DNA of 64,000 bases from Dyella sp. RRB7 (GTDB lineage Bacteria > Pseudomonadota > Gammaproteobacteria > Xanthomonadales > Rhodanobacteraceae). Shown piece by piece: positions 54,418 to 63,056 of the stretch. The stretch covers positions 124,001 to 188,000 of the forward strand of contig NZ_JAKWJS010000006.1 in assembly GCF_022761115.1 (NCBI RefSeq). Reading direction: 5' to 3'. Each line of letters begins with the position of its first letter. The stretch's first letter is position 1. The notes below the pieces were generated by a model. The model worked only from the letters and a program-made list of their open reading frames with translations, searched no databases and was not told the DNA's origin. The translations under genes and the position numbers were made by a program.

Positions 54418-55995
54418 ATGGCACGCTTGAAGAAAGTACTGGTGGTGGGCGGTGGCACGGCCGGCTGGCTGGCCGCGTGTTATCTCGCCAAGGCCGTCCA
54501 TGCGGTCGATCCGAACAGCGTGCAGGTGCACCTGGTGGAGTCGTCCAACATCGGGCTGCTGGGGGTGGGCGAGGCCACCTTTCCCTCCATCCGGGGCACG
54601 CTGTCGGCGATTGGTCTTGATGAGCGTCGTTTCCTCGTCGGCGCCACGGCAACCTACAAACAAGGCATCCACTATCGTCACTGGGTACGGCCGCCGGGTG
54701 CCGAGGGCAGCGATCATTTCTTCCACCCGTTCAGTGTGCCGAGCCAGCGTCCCGGTGGCCCGGAGCTGCTGCCTTACTGGCTGCTGGGTGGCGCGCCCGA
54801 AGGCGTGTCCTTCGCCGATGCCGTGACCATGCAGAGCATGCTGGTCGATCACGGCCGCGGCCCCAAGCGCCTGAAGGACCCCGACTATCTCGGGCCGATG
54901 AACCATGCCTTCCACTTCGACGCGGCGCGTTTCGCGAAAGTGCTGGCCGAACATGGACAGCAGGCGCTGGGCGTGAAGCGGCACGTCGCCACCGTCGAGC
55001 GCACCGAACTGGACGGGCAGGGCGCCATTGCGCGTGTCATCACGACGGAGCTGGGCGAGCTCACGGCCGATCTTTACGTGGATTGCACGGGCCTGCGCGG
55101 CGCCCTGATCGGCGGCGTCATGCAGTCGCCGTTCCGCAGCCGGCGCGACGTGCTGTTTGCCGATCGCGCGGTGGCGATGCAGGTGCCTTACGAGCGGCCG
55201 GATACGCCAATTCCTTCGTACACCATGTCCACCGCGCAGGAGGCGGGTTGGATCTGGGACATCGGCCTGCAGAAGCGACGCGGCGTGGGTTACGTGTATT
55301 CCTCGCGGCATACGGACGACGCGCGCGCCGAGGATGTGTTCCGTCGCTACCTTGGCTCCGCGGCGGATGGCCTCAAGGCCATGCATATCCAGTTCGAGAC
55401 CGGCTATCGGCCCGAGCACTGGCGCAAGAACTGCGTGGCGGTGGGGTTGGCCGGTGGTTTCGTCGAGCCGCTGGAATCCACCGGCATCGCGCTTATCGAG
55501 CTGGCTACCTACCTGCTGACGCACCTGTTGCCGGGCGACACCGACGACATGGAGCGCGCCGCCAGGCACTTCAACGACATGATGATCGCGCGTTACGACC
55601 GCATCATCGATTTCATCAAGATGCACTACTGCCTGAGCCAGCGCCGCGATTCGCCGTTCTGGATCGACAACACCGATGCGGCCAGCATCCCGCCGACGCT
55701 GCAGGACAAGCTCGCCCTGTGGAAGCATCGGCCACCGCATCGCCTGGACTTCATCGGCGATCTGGAGATGTTCCTCGTATCGAGCTGGCAGTACGTGCTC
55801 TACGGCATGGAGTTCACGACGAACCTGGAGCCCATGCGCAGCGCGTATCCACGCATGGACGAAGCGCGTCGGGAGTTCGCCATGATCCAGCAGGCGGCGG
55901 CGCAGGCGTTGAGCGATCTGCCTGACCATCGCACGCTGGTCGAGCAGATGTGCAGCCAATATCACCAACAGGCCGGCGTGGAGCGCGTAGCGTAG
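54418..55995 (+). CDS. Flavin-dependent tryptophan halogenase family protein
   Basis: 525 residues from ATG 54418, with AGGAAG upstream. The FAD-binding start is VLVVGGGTAGWLAACYLAKA, followed by GVGEATFPSIRGTL. The catalytic Lys that carries the chloramine is Lys81 in ATYKQGIHYRHW, matching Lys79 of PrnA. The second catalytic residue is Glu353 in PLESTGIALIE. The signature WxWxIP appears as WIWDIG (Trp278 and Trp280), with Pro replaced by Gly. The family halogenates indoles or other arenes using reduced flavin. It lies directly after a sugar-type TonB receptor, a known recurrent association in Xanthomonadales and Caulobacterales. Confidence 0.9.
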   Translation: MARLKKVLVVGGGTAGWLAACYLAKAVHAVDPNSVQVHLVESSNIGLLGVGEATFPSIRGTLSAIGLDERRFLVGATATYKQGIHYRHWVRPPGAEGSDHFFHPFSVPSQRPGGPELLPYWLLGGAPEGVSFADAVTMQSMLVDHGRGPKRLKDPDYLGPMNHAFHFDAARFAKVLAEHGQQALGVKRHVATVERTELDGQGAIARVITTELGELTADLYVDCTGLRGALIGGVMQSPFRSRRDVLFADRAVAMQVPYERPDTPIPSYTMSTAQEAGWIWDIGLQKRRGVGYVYSSRHTDDARAEDVFRRYLGSAADGLKAMHIQFETGYRPEHWRKNCVAVGLAGGFVEPLESTGIALIELATYLLTHLLPGDTDDMERAARHFNDMMIARYDRIIDFIKMHYCLSQRRDSPFWIDNTDAASIPPTLQDKLALWKHRPPHRLDFIGDLEMFLVSSWQYVLYGMEFTTNLEPMRSAYPRMDEARREFAMIQQAAAQALSDLPDHRTLVEQMCSQYHQQAGVERVA

Positions 55996-56017
55996 GTGCT
56001 TCAGGCGGGCGGCGATC

Positions 56018-56062
56018 AAAAAAAGAACGGCGCCAGCATGCAGGCTGGCGCCGATGGTTTTT
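56018..56062. terminator. Bidirectional intrinsic terminator
   Basis: CGGCGCCAGC (56028-56037) and GCTGGCGCCG (56044-56053) pair perfectly over 10 bp around a 6-nt loop. An A-run lies on the left and a run of T on the right. It ends the halogenase (plus) and the Spy-like gene (minus). Confidence 0.92.
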
Positions 56063-56113
56063 GCCGACGCGAGAGGCGCCGCTATAAGTCTTGTTGTGGT
56101 GACGTCGCCCGAA

Positions 56114-56611
56114 TTACTGGCCCGAGGTCGAGCCCGACACCGGGTGCTGGGCCTTGAACTGCTGCCACTGCTGGCGGCGGGCCTGGTTGGCGGCCTGGAT
56201 CGAAGCCAGCTGGGCCTGCTGGGCCGGGGTCAGCACGGCGTAGATCTGGGCGCGGATGGCGGCACGCTGCTGCGTACGGGCCACGGCGGCAGCGCCTTCG
56301 GCCTGGGCGAGGCTGGCGGCGGCAGCCTGGTAGCCGGCGGAGTTCGGGGTCAGCGCGGCAAAGGCCTGACGCTGCTGGCGCAGGGCCTGGAACTGGCCCT
56401 TGTTCTGGGCAAAGCTGCTCTGGAAGATCTGCTTGATGCTGGCCTTCTGCGCGTCGGTCAGGTTGAGCTTGCTGAACGCCTGGAAGCCACCGTGGTGACC
56501 GTGACCCTGCCAGCCGCCGTGCGGGCCACCGTCCTGTGCGGCAGCAATGGCGAAGGGTGCGAGAGCCATGGCCGAAGCGAGTACCAGGGCGAGAGAAAGG
56601 TTCTTGCGCAT
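56114..56611 (-). CDS. Spy/CpxP-family periplasmic chaperone
   Basis: 165 residues from ATG 56611, preceded by AAGGAATT. A signal peptide (MRKNLSLALVLASAMALAPFAIA) leads to a Gly/His-rich segment, then two copies of the LTxxQ motif of the family: LTDAQKASIKQIF and LTPAQQAQLASIQ. The mature protein is all-helical. Spy and CpxP bind unfolded periplasmic proteins, and CpxP also inhibits CpxA. The gene is divergent from the cpxRA-like pair with a CpxR box in the gap, so it is likely a target of that system. Confidence 0.9.
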   Translation of the reverse strand: MRKNLSLALVLASAMALAPFAIAAAQDGGPHGGWQGHGHHGGFQAFSKLNLTDAQKASIKQIFQSSFAQNKGQFQALRQQRQAFAALTPNSAGYQAAAASLAQAEGAAAVARTQQRAAIRAQIYAVLTPAQQAQLASIQAANQARRQQWQQFKAQHPVSGSTSGQ

Positions 56612-56692
56612 GGGGGAATTCCTTGGTCGTTGGAGGTGGACTTGCTGGTGCCCATTTGACGACAAGGCTATGTGTCTGTTCTTTGCCGGAAC

Positions 56693-56707
56693 GTAAAGAA
56701 GCGTAAA
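56693..56707. promoter_or_regulatory. CpxR box between spy-like gene and cpxR
   Basis: GTAAAGAAGCGTAAA is an exact match to the CpxR consensus GTAAA-N5-GTAAA. It lies in the 153-bp divergent gap, 82 bp from the Spy-like start and 58 bp from the cpxR start. This fits autoregulation and joint control of both transcripts. Confidence 0.85.
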
Positions 56708-56764
56708 GCCGGTAGAGTTCTCGCCGTGGCGCGGCTTGAATCCGGCCAGGAGATAGCGAACACC

Positions 56765-57451
56765 ATGCCCAGAATCCTGATTGTCGACGACGACCGCGCC
56801 TTGGCGGGCTTGCTGGCCGAGTACCTCCAGCGCGAGGGTTTCGTGGTGGATGTCGCCTATGACAGCGAGACGGGGCTGGCGCAATTGCACAACCAGGCCT
56901 CGCGACCCGACCTGCTGATTCTCGATGTGATGATGCCCGGGCGGGATGGCCTGGAAACGTTGCGCGAGCTGCGCCTGAAGCATCGCCTGCCGGTGATCAT
57001 GCTGTCGGCGCGGGGCGAGCCGGTGGACCGGGTCATCGGCCTGGAGCTTGGCGCGGACGATTACCTCACCAAGCCCTGCTTGCCGCGCGAGCTGCTGGCC
57101 CGCGTGCGCGCGCAACTGCGCCGCCATACCCCGGCCACCGCGGGCAGCCTGCAGATCGGCACGCTGCGGCTGGAGCCGGGCGAGCGCCGCGCCTATGTGG
57201 GCGAGCAGGAACTGTCGCTGACCGGGGCCGAGTTCCAGTTGCTGCTGGCGCTGGCGCAACGTGCCGGCGAACTGGTGGACAAGGCGACGCTGACCCGCAT
57301 GGCGCTCGGTCGCGAACTGGAGCGCTTCGACCGCAGCATCGACGTGCACGTGAGCCGCCTGCGCCACAAGCTCACCGAAGCCTCGCCACAATCCCCGCGC
57401 ATCGAATCGGTGCGCGGCGCCGGCTACAGCCTGGTGGCGGGGGCGGCGTGA
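56765..57451 (+). CDS. cpxR: CpxR-like OmpR-family response regulator
   Basis: 228 residues from ATG 56765 (MPRILIVDDDRALAGLLAEYL). The phospho-acceptor Asp54 is in LILDVMMPGRDG, and Lys in DDYLTKPCLPRELLARV completes the site. The winged-helix effector domain includes LSLTGAEFQLLLALAQRAGELVDKATLT and FDRSIDVHVSRLRHKLTE. Similarity, the adjacent CpxA-like kinase, the divergent Spy-like gene and the CpxR box all support the name. An in-frame extension to 56672 would span the box and is rejected. Its stop overlaps the cpxA start (GTGA). Confidence 0.9.
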   Translation: MPRILIVDDDRALAGLLAEYLQREGFVVDVAYDSETGLAQLHNQASRPDLLILDVMMPGRDGLETLRELRLKHRLPVIMLSARGEPVDRVIGLELGADDYLTKPCLPRELLARVRAQLRRHTPATAGSLQIGTLRLEPGERRAYVGEQELSLTGAEFQLLLALAQRAGELVDKATLTRMALGRELERFDRSIDVHVSRLRHKLTEASPQSPRIESVRGAGYSLVAGAA

Positions 57452-58815
57452 ATCCATTCAAGAGTTCGCTCTACTGGCGCCTGCTGATCTTCCTCTGCGC
57501 GGCGAACCTGTTGGCGCTGGGCGTGGGCGGCTTGCTGACCCAGCGCTTCATCGAATACACCACGGCGGTGGAGATCAACTGGGGCGCGCTGGCGCAGAGC
57601 GCCGACCAGGCCTATGAGAGCGGCGGCACCGCCGCGCTTGCGGACTGGTCGGCACAGCAACGCCACGAAGGCATCGACGCCACGCTGTTCGAGCAAGGGC
57701 AGGCCTTGGTGCCGATCCGGCTGCCGCCCTCCGTGCAGGCCTCGCTGCAAACCTGGCTGGACGAGAAACGCGATGTCGTGCTGCAGCCCTGGCCGAATCT
57801 CTATCTGGCGGTACAGCAGGTGCAGGGCCACGACGGCCGGACCCGTCAGCTGGTCGCGCTCAGCCGCACGCACTCGCGGCTGCGCCAGCAGACACGCCAG
57901 ACCATCTTCCTGGCGATCCAGGGCGTGTTGTCGCTGCTGTTCATCGGCATCATCGGTTGGTGGGTCGCGCGTAGCGTGGCCCGTCCGGTGGAAGCCATCA
58001 GCAAGGCGACCCGGCGCATGGCATCTGGCGAATTGTCCGCTCGCGTGGGTCATCAGGGTGACCGCGCCCATGACGAGCTGTCCGCTCTGGCCCGCGATTT
58101 CGATGCCATGGCCGAACGCATCGAGGCGCTGGTAGCGCACGATCGCAGCGTGCTGCAGGACCTATCGCATGAGCTGCGTTCGCCGTTGGCCCGGCTGCAC
58201 CTGATTCTCGACCTGGCCCGGCGCAGCACCGATGCGAACGAAGCGGCGGGTTATTTCCAGCAGGCCGAACAGGAGATCGCGCGGCTGGACAGCATGACCG
58301 GTGAAATGCTCGCACTCTCGCGCCTGGAAGGCGGCATCCCCGGCGTCAATCGCGAGCCGGTCGACGTGGTGGCCTTGCTGCGCGAGAGCGTGCGGCGTGC
58401 CGAACTGGAAGCGCAGGCGCGCGACATCACCATGACGCTCCATGCGGTCGGGCCGATAACCGTATCGGGCAGCGAGCTACTGTTGGAGCGCGCGTTCGAT
58501 AACCTGATCGCCAACGCCATCAAGTTCAGTCCGCGCGGCGGTCAGGTGGCGTTGACCATGCAGGCGGGCGGTGAGCAGGTGGAGCTGGCCATCCGTGATC
58601 ACGGCCCAGGCGTGCCGGATGCGGAACTGGAATCCCTGTTCCGGCCGCTGTTTCGCGGCAGCAATGCGGCGCGTGCTGATGGGCATGGCCTGGGGCTGGC
58701 CATCGTGCAGCGGGTGGTGCGGGCGCATGGGGGGGATATCCGTGCCAATAACGCGGAGGGTGGCGGGTTGGTCGTGCATCTGATATTGCCGTTGGCGCTT
58801 GATCACATGGGGTGA
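57448..58815 (+). CDS. cpxA: CpxA-like sensor histidine kinase
   Basis: 455 residues from GTG 57448. The first transmembrane segment (LLIFLCAANLLALGVGGLL) and the second (IFLAIQGVLSLLFIGIIGWWVA) flank a periplasmic sensor domain of about 120 residues. A HAMP domain follows. The H-box is VLQDLSHELRSPLARL, N-box FDNLIANAIKFS, G1 IRDHGPGVPD and G2 GHGLGLAIVQRV. It probably senses envelope stress and phosphorylates CpxR. The assignment to CpxA relies on the linked CpxR box and Spy-like gene. Confidence 0.88.
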   Translation: MNPFKSSLYWRLLIFLCAANLLALGVGGLLTQRFIEYTTAVEINWGALAQSADQAYESGGTAALADWSAQQRHEGIDATLFEQGQALVPIRLPPSVQASLQTWLDEKRDVVLQPWPNLYLAVQQVQGHDGRTRQLVALSRTHSRLRQQTRQTIFLAIQGVLSLLFIGIIGWWVARSVARPVEAISKATRRMASGELSARVGHQGDRAHDELSALARDFDAMAERIEALVAHDRSVLQDLSHELRSPLARLHLILDLARRSTDANEAAGYFQQAEQEIARLDSMTGEMLALSRLEGGIPGVNREPVDVVALLRESVRRAELEAQARDITMTLHAVGPITVSGSELLLERAFDNLIANAIKFSPRGGQVALTMQAGGEQVELAIRDHGPGVPDAELESLFRPLFRGSNAARADGHGLGLAIVQRVVRAHGGDIRANNAEGGGLVVHLILPLALDHMG

Positions 58816-58825
58816 AGCGTGGCTG

Positions 58826-58866
58826 TTATCCCGGCGAAAGCGGGGGCCCAGGGACTTTCGTCTTTG
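58826..58866. repeat. Dispersed palindromic repeat (REP-like) copy
   Basis: The sequence ATCCCGGCGAAAGCGGGG, followed by CCAGGGACTTTCGTC, belongs to the widespread proteobacterial palindrome whose minus-strand translation reads PAFAGIT. The CCCG/CGGG stem is imperfect. Only one copy occurs in this window. It lies between cpxA and the DMT gene. Confidence 0.7.
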
Positions 58867-58965
58867 TTGGCGTCAACGCCGCAAACCATGCCGCAATAAC
58901 CACCCAAAAACCCTACGAAAACACCCCCGCAACTGCCACACTCAAGCTTTTGCAGCAGGATATCG

Positions 58966-59952
58966 ATGCGCTCGAACGCTTTCGCCGCAGTAGGCTTGGC
59001 GCTGTGCGCCGCGCTGTTCTTCACCATGACCTATGTGCTCAACCGCAGCCTGGTGGCAGGTGGGGGTCATTGGGCATGGGCGGTGATCTTGCGTTACCTG
59101 ATCACGTTGCCGCTGTTGGCGCTGGTGTTGCCATGGCAGGGCGGCCTGGGGGCGTTACCGCAGGAGCTGCGGCGGTATCCGCGTACCTGGCTGCGCTGGA
59201 GCGCGGTGGGTTTCGTGCTGTTTGGCCTGCCGCTCACCTGGGCGGCCAATAGCGGGCCGTCATGGCTGGTGGCCGGCAGTTTCCAGACCACCGTGCTGGC
59301 CGGTCCGTTGCTGGCTCCTTTCATCTATCGCGACGAGCGACGGCGCCTGGCCTGGCGAAGCGTGGCGATCGGCGTGCTGATCGTCGCCGGGGTGTTCGCG
59401 TTGCAGTGGGGACATGCACAAGGGCAACTGCGCGCCAGCGACTGGCTGGCGATGGCGGCGGTGGTGTTCTCGGCGTTTGCGTATCCACTGGGCAATCGCA
59501 TGCTGCTGTTGCACCTGGAGCAGAGCGGCACGCACATCGGCGCGACCCAGCGCGTGTTCGGCATGACCTTGTGCAGCTGGCCGTTCTGGCTGCTGTTGGC
59601 GGCGCTGTCGTGGTTCACCATCGGGCCGCCGGGATGGCGCGAGATACTGCTGGCCGGTGGCGTGGCGCTGTCCTCGGGCGTGATTGCCACGGTGCTGTTC
59701 TTCCGCGCCACCGACATGGTGCGCAGTGAGCCGACCGCGCTCGCCGCGGTGGAGGCCATGCAGGCGGCGGAATTGTTGTTCGCCACCGTGATCGGGGCGT
59801 GCTTTCTGGGCGAGGCATGGCCGCATGGCTTCTCTGCCGCAGGGGCGCTGATGATCATCGCGGGCATCGCACTGTTTGGCTGGGTGAGTGGCCGATCGGC
59901 AGCGGGACACGATGAAGCAGTGCGCACCTTGCGCAGCGATCGCGGCGCCTGA
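58966..59952 (+). CDS. DMT-superfamily exporter (EamA-like, EmrE multidrug type)
   Basis: 328 residues from ATG 58966, preceded by AGGA. About ten hydrophobic segments form two EamA-type repeats. The first repeat has LCAALFFTMTYVLNRSLVAGGGHWAWAVILRY and the second VVFSAFAYPLGNRMLLLHLEQ. The EPTALAAVEAMQAAELLFATVIGACFLGE segment is typical of DMT transporters. The family moves metabolites or drugs across the inner membrane. The substrate is unknown. The position after cpxA suggests no fixed operon, because a repeat lies between the genes. Confidence 0.85.
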   Translation: MRSNAFAAVGLALCAALFFTMTYVLNRSLVAGGGHWAWAVILRYLITLPLLALVLPWQGGLGALPQELRRYPRTWLRWSAVGFVLFGLPLTWAANSGPSWLVAGSFQTTVLAGPLLAPFIYRDERRRLAWRSVAIGVLIVAGVFALQWGHAQGQLRASDWLAMAAVVFSAFAYPLGNRMLLLHLEQSGTHIGATQRVFGMTLCSWPFWLLLAALSWFTIGPPGWREILLAGGVALSSGVIATVLFFRATDMVRSEPTALAAVEAMQAAELLFATVIGACFLGEAWPHGFSAAGALMIIAGIALFGWVSGRSAAGHDEAVRTLRSDRGA

Positions 59953-60101
59953 CCGGCGCCTTGTGCATGGATCGTGGCGGGCGTGTTGCTTTGCTGCAGG
60001 CGTGCCGACCGCATTTGCTGATCGACCTGCATTGGGACTGTCACCCGGCAAGGGCTGGTTTGTTTATCGTGGTGGAATGAATGCGGAAAGAGGGGAGCGG
60101 C

Positions 60102-61088
60102 ATGGACGGAAAATCATGGCGGCTTGCTGGACTGGCGCTGCTGGTGATGCTTGGCGTGAGCGGCCCGTCGACGGCCGCGCCTGCTGCCGACGATGGCATC
60201 GAGGTGAAGACGCTGGCGCTGGAGGCGAAGGCGTTTGCGCCCGAGCAGATCAAGCTCACCGTGTACCTGCCGCCGGGTTATGCAACGGCGGGCACGCGTT
60301 ACCCGGTGCTCTACGCCAATGACGGCCAGGACATGGCCGCGGTGGGGCTGCGCGAGACACTGGACCAGCTGTACGCCGATCACGCGATCGGGCCGGTGAT
60401 CGTGGTGGCTATCGACATGCTGGCCGATCGCGCGTCCGGCTACGGTCTGTCCGACCGCAAGGCCAGGAAGAGCGTGGCGGGGGATTCGCGCATCGGGCCG
60501 ATCGGCAGTCGTGCCTATGACTACTCCGACTGGCTGGCCACCCAGCTGGTGCCCTACATCGATGCGCATTACCGCACCCAGGCCTCGGCGCGTGGGCGCA
60601 CCATCCTGGGGTGGTCGCTCGGGGGACTCAATGCGTTCAATCTCGGTTGGCAATATCCCGACGTGTTCGGTCGCGTGGGGGCTTTTTCCCCTTCGTTCTG
60701 GCTGGCGGCGGATCGCAGCAGCGCGCAGGCGATCGAGACGTCACGCCTGGCCCAGGCCATGGTGAGCGGTTCGCCGCGACGAAACGGCATGCGCTGGTGG
60801 TTTTCGGTCGGTGCTCGCGAGGAAACCGATGACCGCAACGGCAACGGCATCATCGATGCCGTCGAGGACGTGCAGGATCTCATCAACGGTTATCGCTCGC
60901 CCGATGGCACTTATCTGCGCGGACTGCGCGATCTCGGCTATAGCGTGGAGATGGACTACGCCCATCATCCCTCGAGCGGCACCGACGTGGCGTTTTACCT
61001 GTTGCCCGATGGCGAGCACAACCAGGCGACCTGGAAGCGCGTGCTGCCGTTATTCCTGCAGTGGGCCTACGGGACCCGCGGGGAGTAG
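60102..61088 (+). CDS. Secreted esterase-D-like alpha/beta hydrolase with an EF-hand loop
   Basis: 328 residues from ATG 60102 (MDGKSWRLAGLALLVMLGVSG), preceded by GGGGAG. A start at 60081 is possible. A signal peptide ends near the AAPAA region. The esterase fold is clear, with the nucleophile Ser172 in LGWSLGGLNAF. The C-terminal His is in LLPDGEHNQATW. A complete EF-hand-like calcium loop spans residues 244-255 (DRNGNGIIDAVE), with ligand positions 1, 3, 5, 9 and 12 filled. The family (Pfam esterase, S-formylglutathione hydrolase and trilactone esterase types) cleaves varied esters. Substrate unknown. Confidence 0.85.
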   Translation: MDGKSWRLAGLALLVMLGVSGPSTAAPAADDGIEVKTLALEAKAFAPEQIKLTVYLPPGYATAGTRYPVLYANDGQDMAAVGLRETLDQLYADHAIGPVIVVAIDMLADRASGYGLSDRKARKSVAGDSRIGPIGSRAYDYSDWLATQLVPYIDAHYRTQASARGRTILGWSLGGLNAFNLGWQYPDVFGRVGAFSPSFWLAADRSSAQAIETSRLAQAMVSGSPRRNGMRWWFSVGAREETDDRNGNGIIDAVEDVQDLINGYRSPDGTYLRGLRDLGYSVEMDYAHHPSSGTDVAFYLLPDGEHNQATWKRVLPLFLQWAYGTRGE

Positions 61089-61114
61089 GTTGCCCGTCCC
61101 GAATGGACGTCGCA

Positions 61115-62827
61115 TCAGGAACCGGCGGTGGCGAGCGGCGCCGCATGGGCGACGATGCGGTTGCGGCCATCGGTCTTGGCGCTGTAGAGCGCCGCATCGG
61201 CCCGGGCGATGAGTTCGTCCGCGGTGTCGGTGTAACCATCCAGGCTGGCCACGCCGATGCTTACCGTGGTCTGCAGGGTGCAGCCGCGCGAATGCACGTG
61301 CAGGTTCTCGATGCATTGGCGAATACGCTCGCCGATGAGCATGGCCTGGTCATGCGTGGCACCGGGCAGGCCGATGACAAACTCCTCGCCACCGTAGCGG
61401 CCCAGCCAGTCGGAAGGGCGCAGTTCGTCGGCGATCGTTTCCACCACCGCGCGCAGGCAGGCGTCGCCCGCCGGGTGGCCGTAGCGGTCGTTGATGGACT
61501 TGAAGTGGTCCATGTCCAGGAACAACAGGGCAAGCGGCTCTTTTTGCAGGCGTGCATCGTTGATGCACCCGTGCAGTCGGCGCACCAGCGCGCGGCGGTT
61601 GAGCACGCCGGTCAGCGCGTCGTGGTCGGCCAGGTGGTGCGCCATGTCGCGCTCGCGCCGCGCGCGCAACGACATGTCGGCCAGGCCGATGGTAAGCACG
61701 ATGCTGGAGAACGCGATGCTGAAGGGAAAGCCGTATTCGAGCCAGCGTGGCTGATCCAGGCCGAGCACCACCTGGCCCAGACGCGTGAGCGTGAACAGCA
61801 CCTGCGGCAACCATGCGATCAGGAAGAACTTCGCCTGCCGGCCATGACGCGACATCGCCAGCAATACCGTGCCCAGTGCCCACAACGAGGAAATCATGAA
61901 CCACAGGTTGAACCCGCTGGCCAACGCGTGAACGCGCTCGGCGAATGGCAGGCACAGCAATACCGCGGCAACCAGGAACGGCCAGCGCATCCAGCCAAGT
62001 ATCCTGGCGGCGATCGGGGTGATCTGGCGGAGATCGCAGAACTCGAGGATGAAGGAGAGCGACAACGGTGCGCTCAGCGCGGTGAACAGCCATGGCGCAT
62101 GCGTGCCCAGCGGCACCAGCCATCGGGCGCCGGGCAGTTCGTAGATCTCCCCGCTGACCAGCATCTGGTACATCAGCTGGAAGGTGGCGTAGCCGATGAA
62201 GTACACCAGCACGCGATCGCGCAGCACCAGCCACAGGCACAATGCCGCCAGGATCATGGTGACCTGCACGCTCGCGAACATCGTGGTCAGCCGCACGTGC
62301 TGCAAGTCCTCCGCCTGATACGCGGCCATGTCGGTAAGGGCGGGCTTGATGTGCCGGGTGAAATTGTCCGCGGCGATCTCCACGTAAATCGGCTGTCCGG
62401 CGCGCAGGTCGCGCGGCAGTTCCATGGCGAGGTGGTGGCGGGAGAAACGCGGTGCGGTTTCGGTCTGCGCGAACCAGAGCTCATGCGGCTGGTAGTCCGG
62501 CGGGGCATAAACGGTGATGCGGATATAGGTCGCGCCGGTGAAGTTAAGCACGGGCGACGTCGCGCCGTTCCAGTCGATGTTGGTGGTCAGGCGGTACCAG
62601 CGCTTGGTCTCGATGGCATTGGGCGTATAGGGCGATGGGGACGGGACAAAGGACGCATCCATGCCGCCTTGCACGACCTTGGCGGGCGAGGGCGCCGGTA
62701 TCGTGGCGGGAAGGGCCGCGATCTGCAGCGTGGGCTGGGGCGGGGCCGTCGGCGAGGCATGCGCGGCCAGCGCAAAAAGCGCTGCAAACAAGCATGCGAC
62801 GAAAACCACGACGGGCTCGCGAATCAC
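61115..62827 (-). CDS. Membrane diguanylate cyclase (7TMR-DISM plus GGDEF)
   Basis: 570 residues from a GTG at 62827 with AAGGGGGAAC upstream. A clean signal peptide (VVVFVACLFAALFALAAHA) supports this start over GTG 62902 or ATG 62863. The periplasmic 7TMR-DISMED2-like sensor domain (about residues 55-185) is followed by seven transmembrane helices. The GGDEF domain closes the protein with DHDALTGVLNRRALV, LLFLDMDHFKSINDRYGHPAGD and RYGGEEFVIG near residue 480. RPSD, five residues before GGEEF, is a complete inhibitory I-site, so product feedback is expected. It makes cyclic di-GMP. Confidence 0.9.
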   Translation of the reverse strand: MIREPVVVFVACLFAALFALAAHASPTAPPQPTLQIAALPATIPAPSPAKVVQGGMDASFVPSPSPYTPNAIETKRWYRLTTNIDWNGATSPVLNFTGATYIRITVYAPPDYQPHELWFAQTETAPRFSRHHLAMELPRDLRAGQPIYVEIAADNFTRHIKPALTDMAAYQAEDLQHVRLTTMFASVQVTMILAALCLWLVLRDRVLVYFIGYATFQLMYQMLVSGEIYELPGARWLVPLGTHAPWLFTALSAPLSLSFILEFCDLRQITPIAARILGWMRWPFLVAAVLLCLPFAERVHALASGFNLWFMISSLWALGTVLLAMSRHGRQAKFFLIAWLPQVLFTLTRLGQVVLGLDQPRWLEYGFPFSIAFSSIVLTIGLADMSLRARRERDMAHHLADHDALTGVLNRRALVRRLHGCINDARLQKEPLALLFLDMDHFKSINDRYGHPAGDACLRAVVETIADELRPSDWLGRYGGEEFVIGLPGATHDQAMLIGERIRQCIENLHVHSRGCTLQTTVSIGVASLDGYTDTADELIARADAALYSAKTDGRNRIVAHAAPLATAGS

Positions 62828-63056
62828 AGTTCCCCCTTTTCCGACCCCCTGTAGCCGGTCCATGAGCTCAGCCGATCCTTCGGATGAGGCCTCAATGCGC
62901 ACTATGTATCACGTTTTCCCGAACGGCATGCAGTGACCGATGGGAGGGACGCCCCGCAAGGAAGTGCTTTCCCCACAGGTGTTTGAGCGTTCGCTCGATC
63001 GCTGTCGCGGCAAGTTCTATGCTGTGTACTGTCGAAATGGGCAAGGCAGTTCAGGC

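Noticed and set aside
51876-54458. An 860-codon minus-strand frame antisense to the TonB receptor
   Set aside because: The receptor has plug and barrel signatures on the plus strand. The antisense frame has no start context or domain.
58803-59027. A small minus-strand gene of 74 codons
   Set aside because: Its C-terminal part is the translation of a dispersed palindrome (PAFAGIT), and its N-terminal part is antisense to the DMT gene start.
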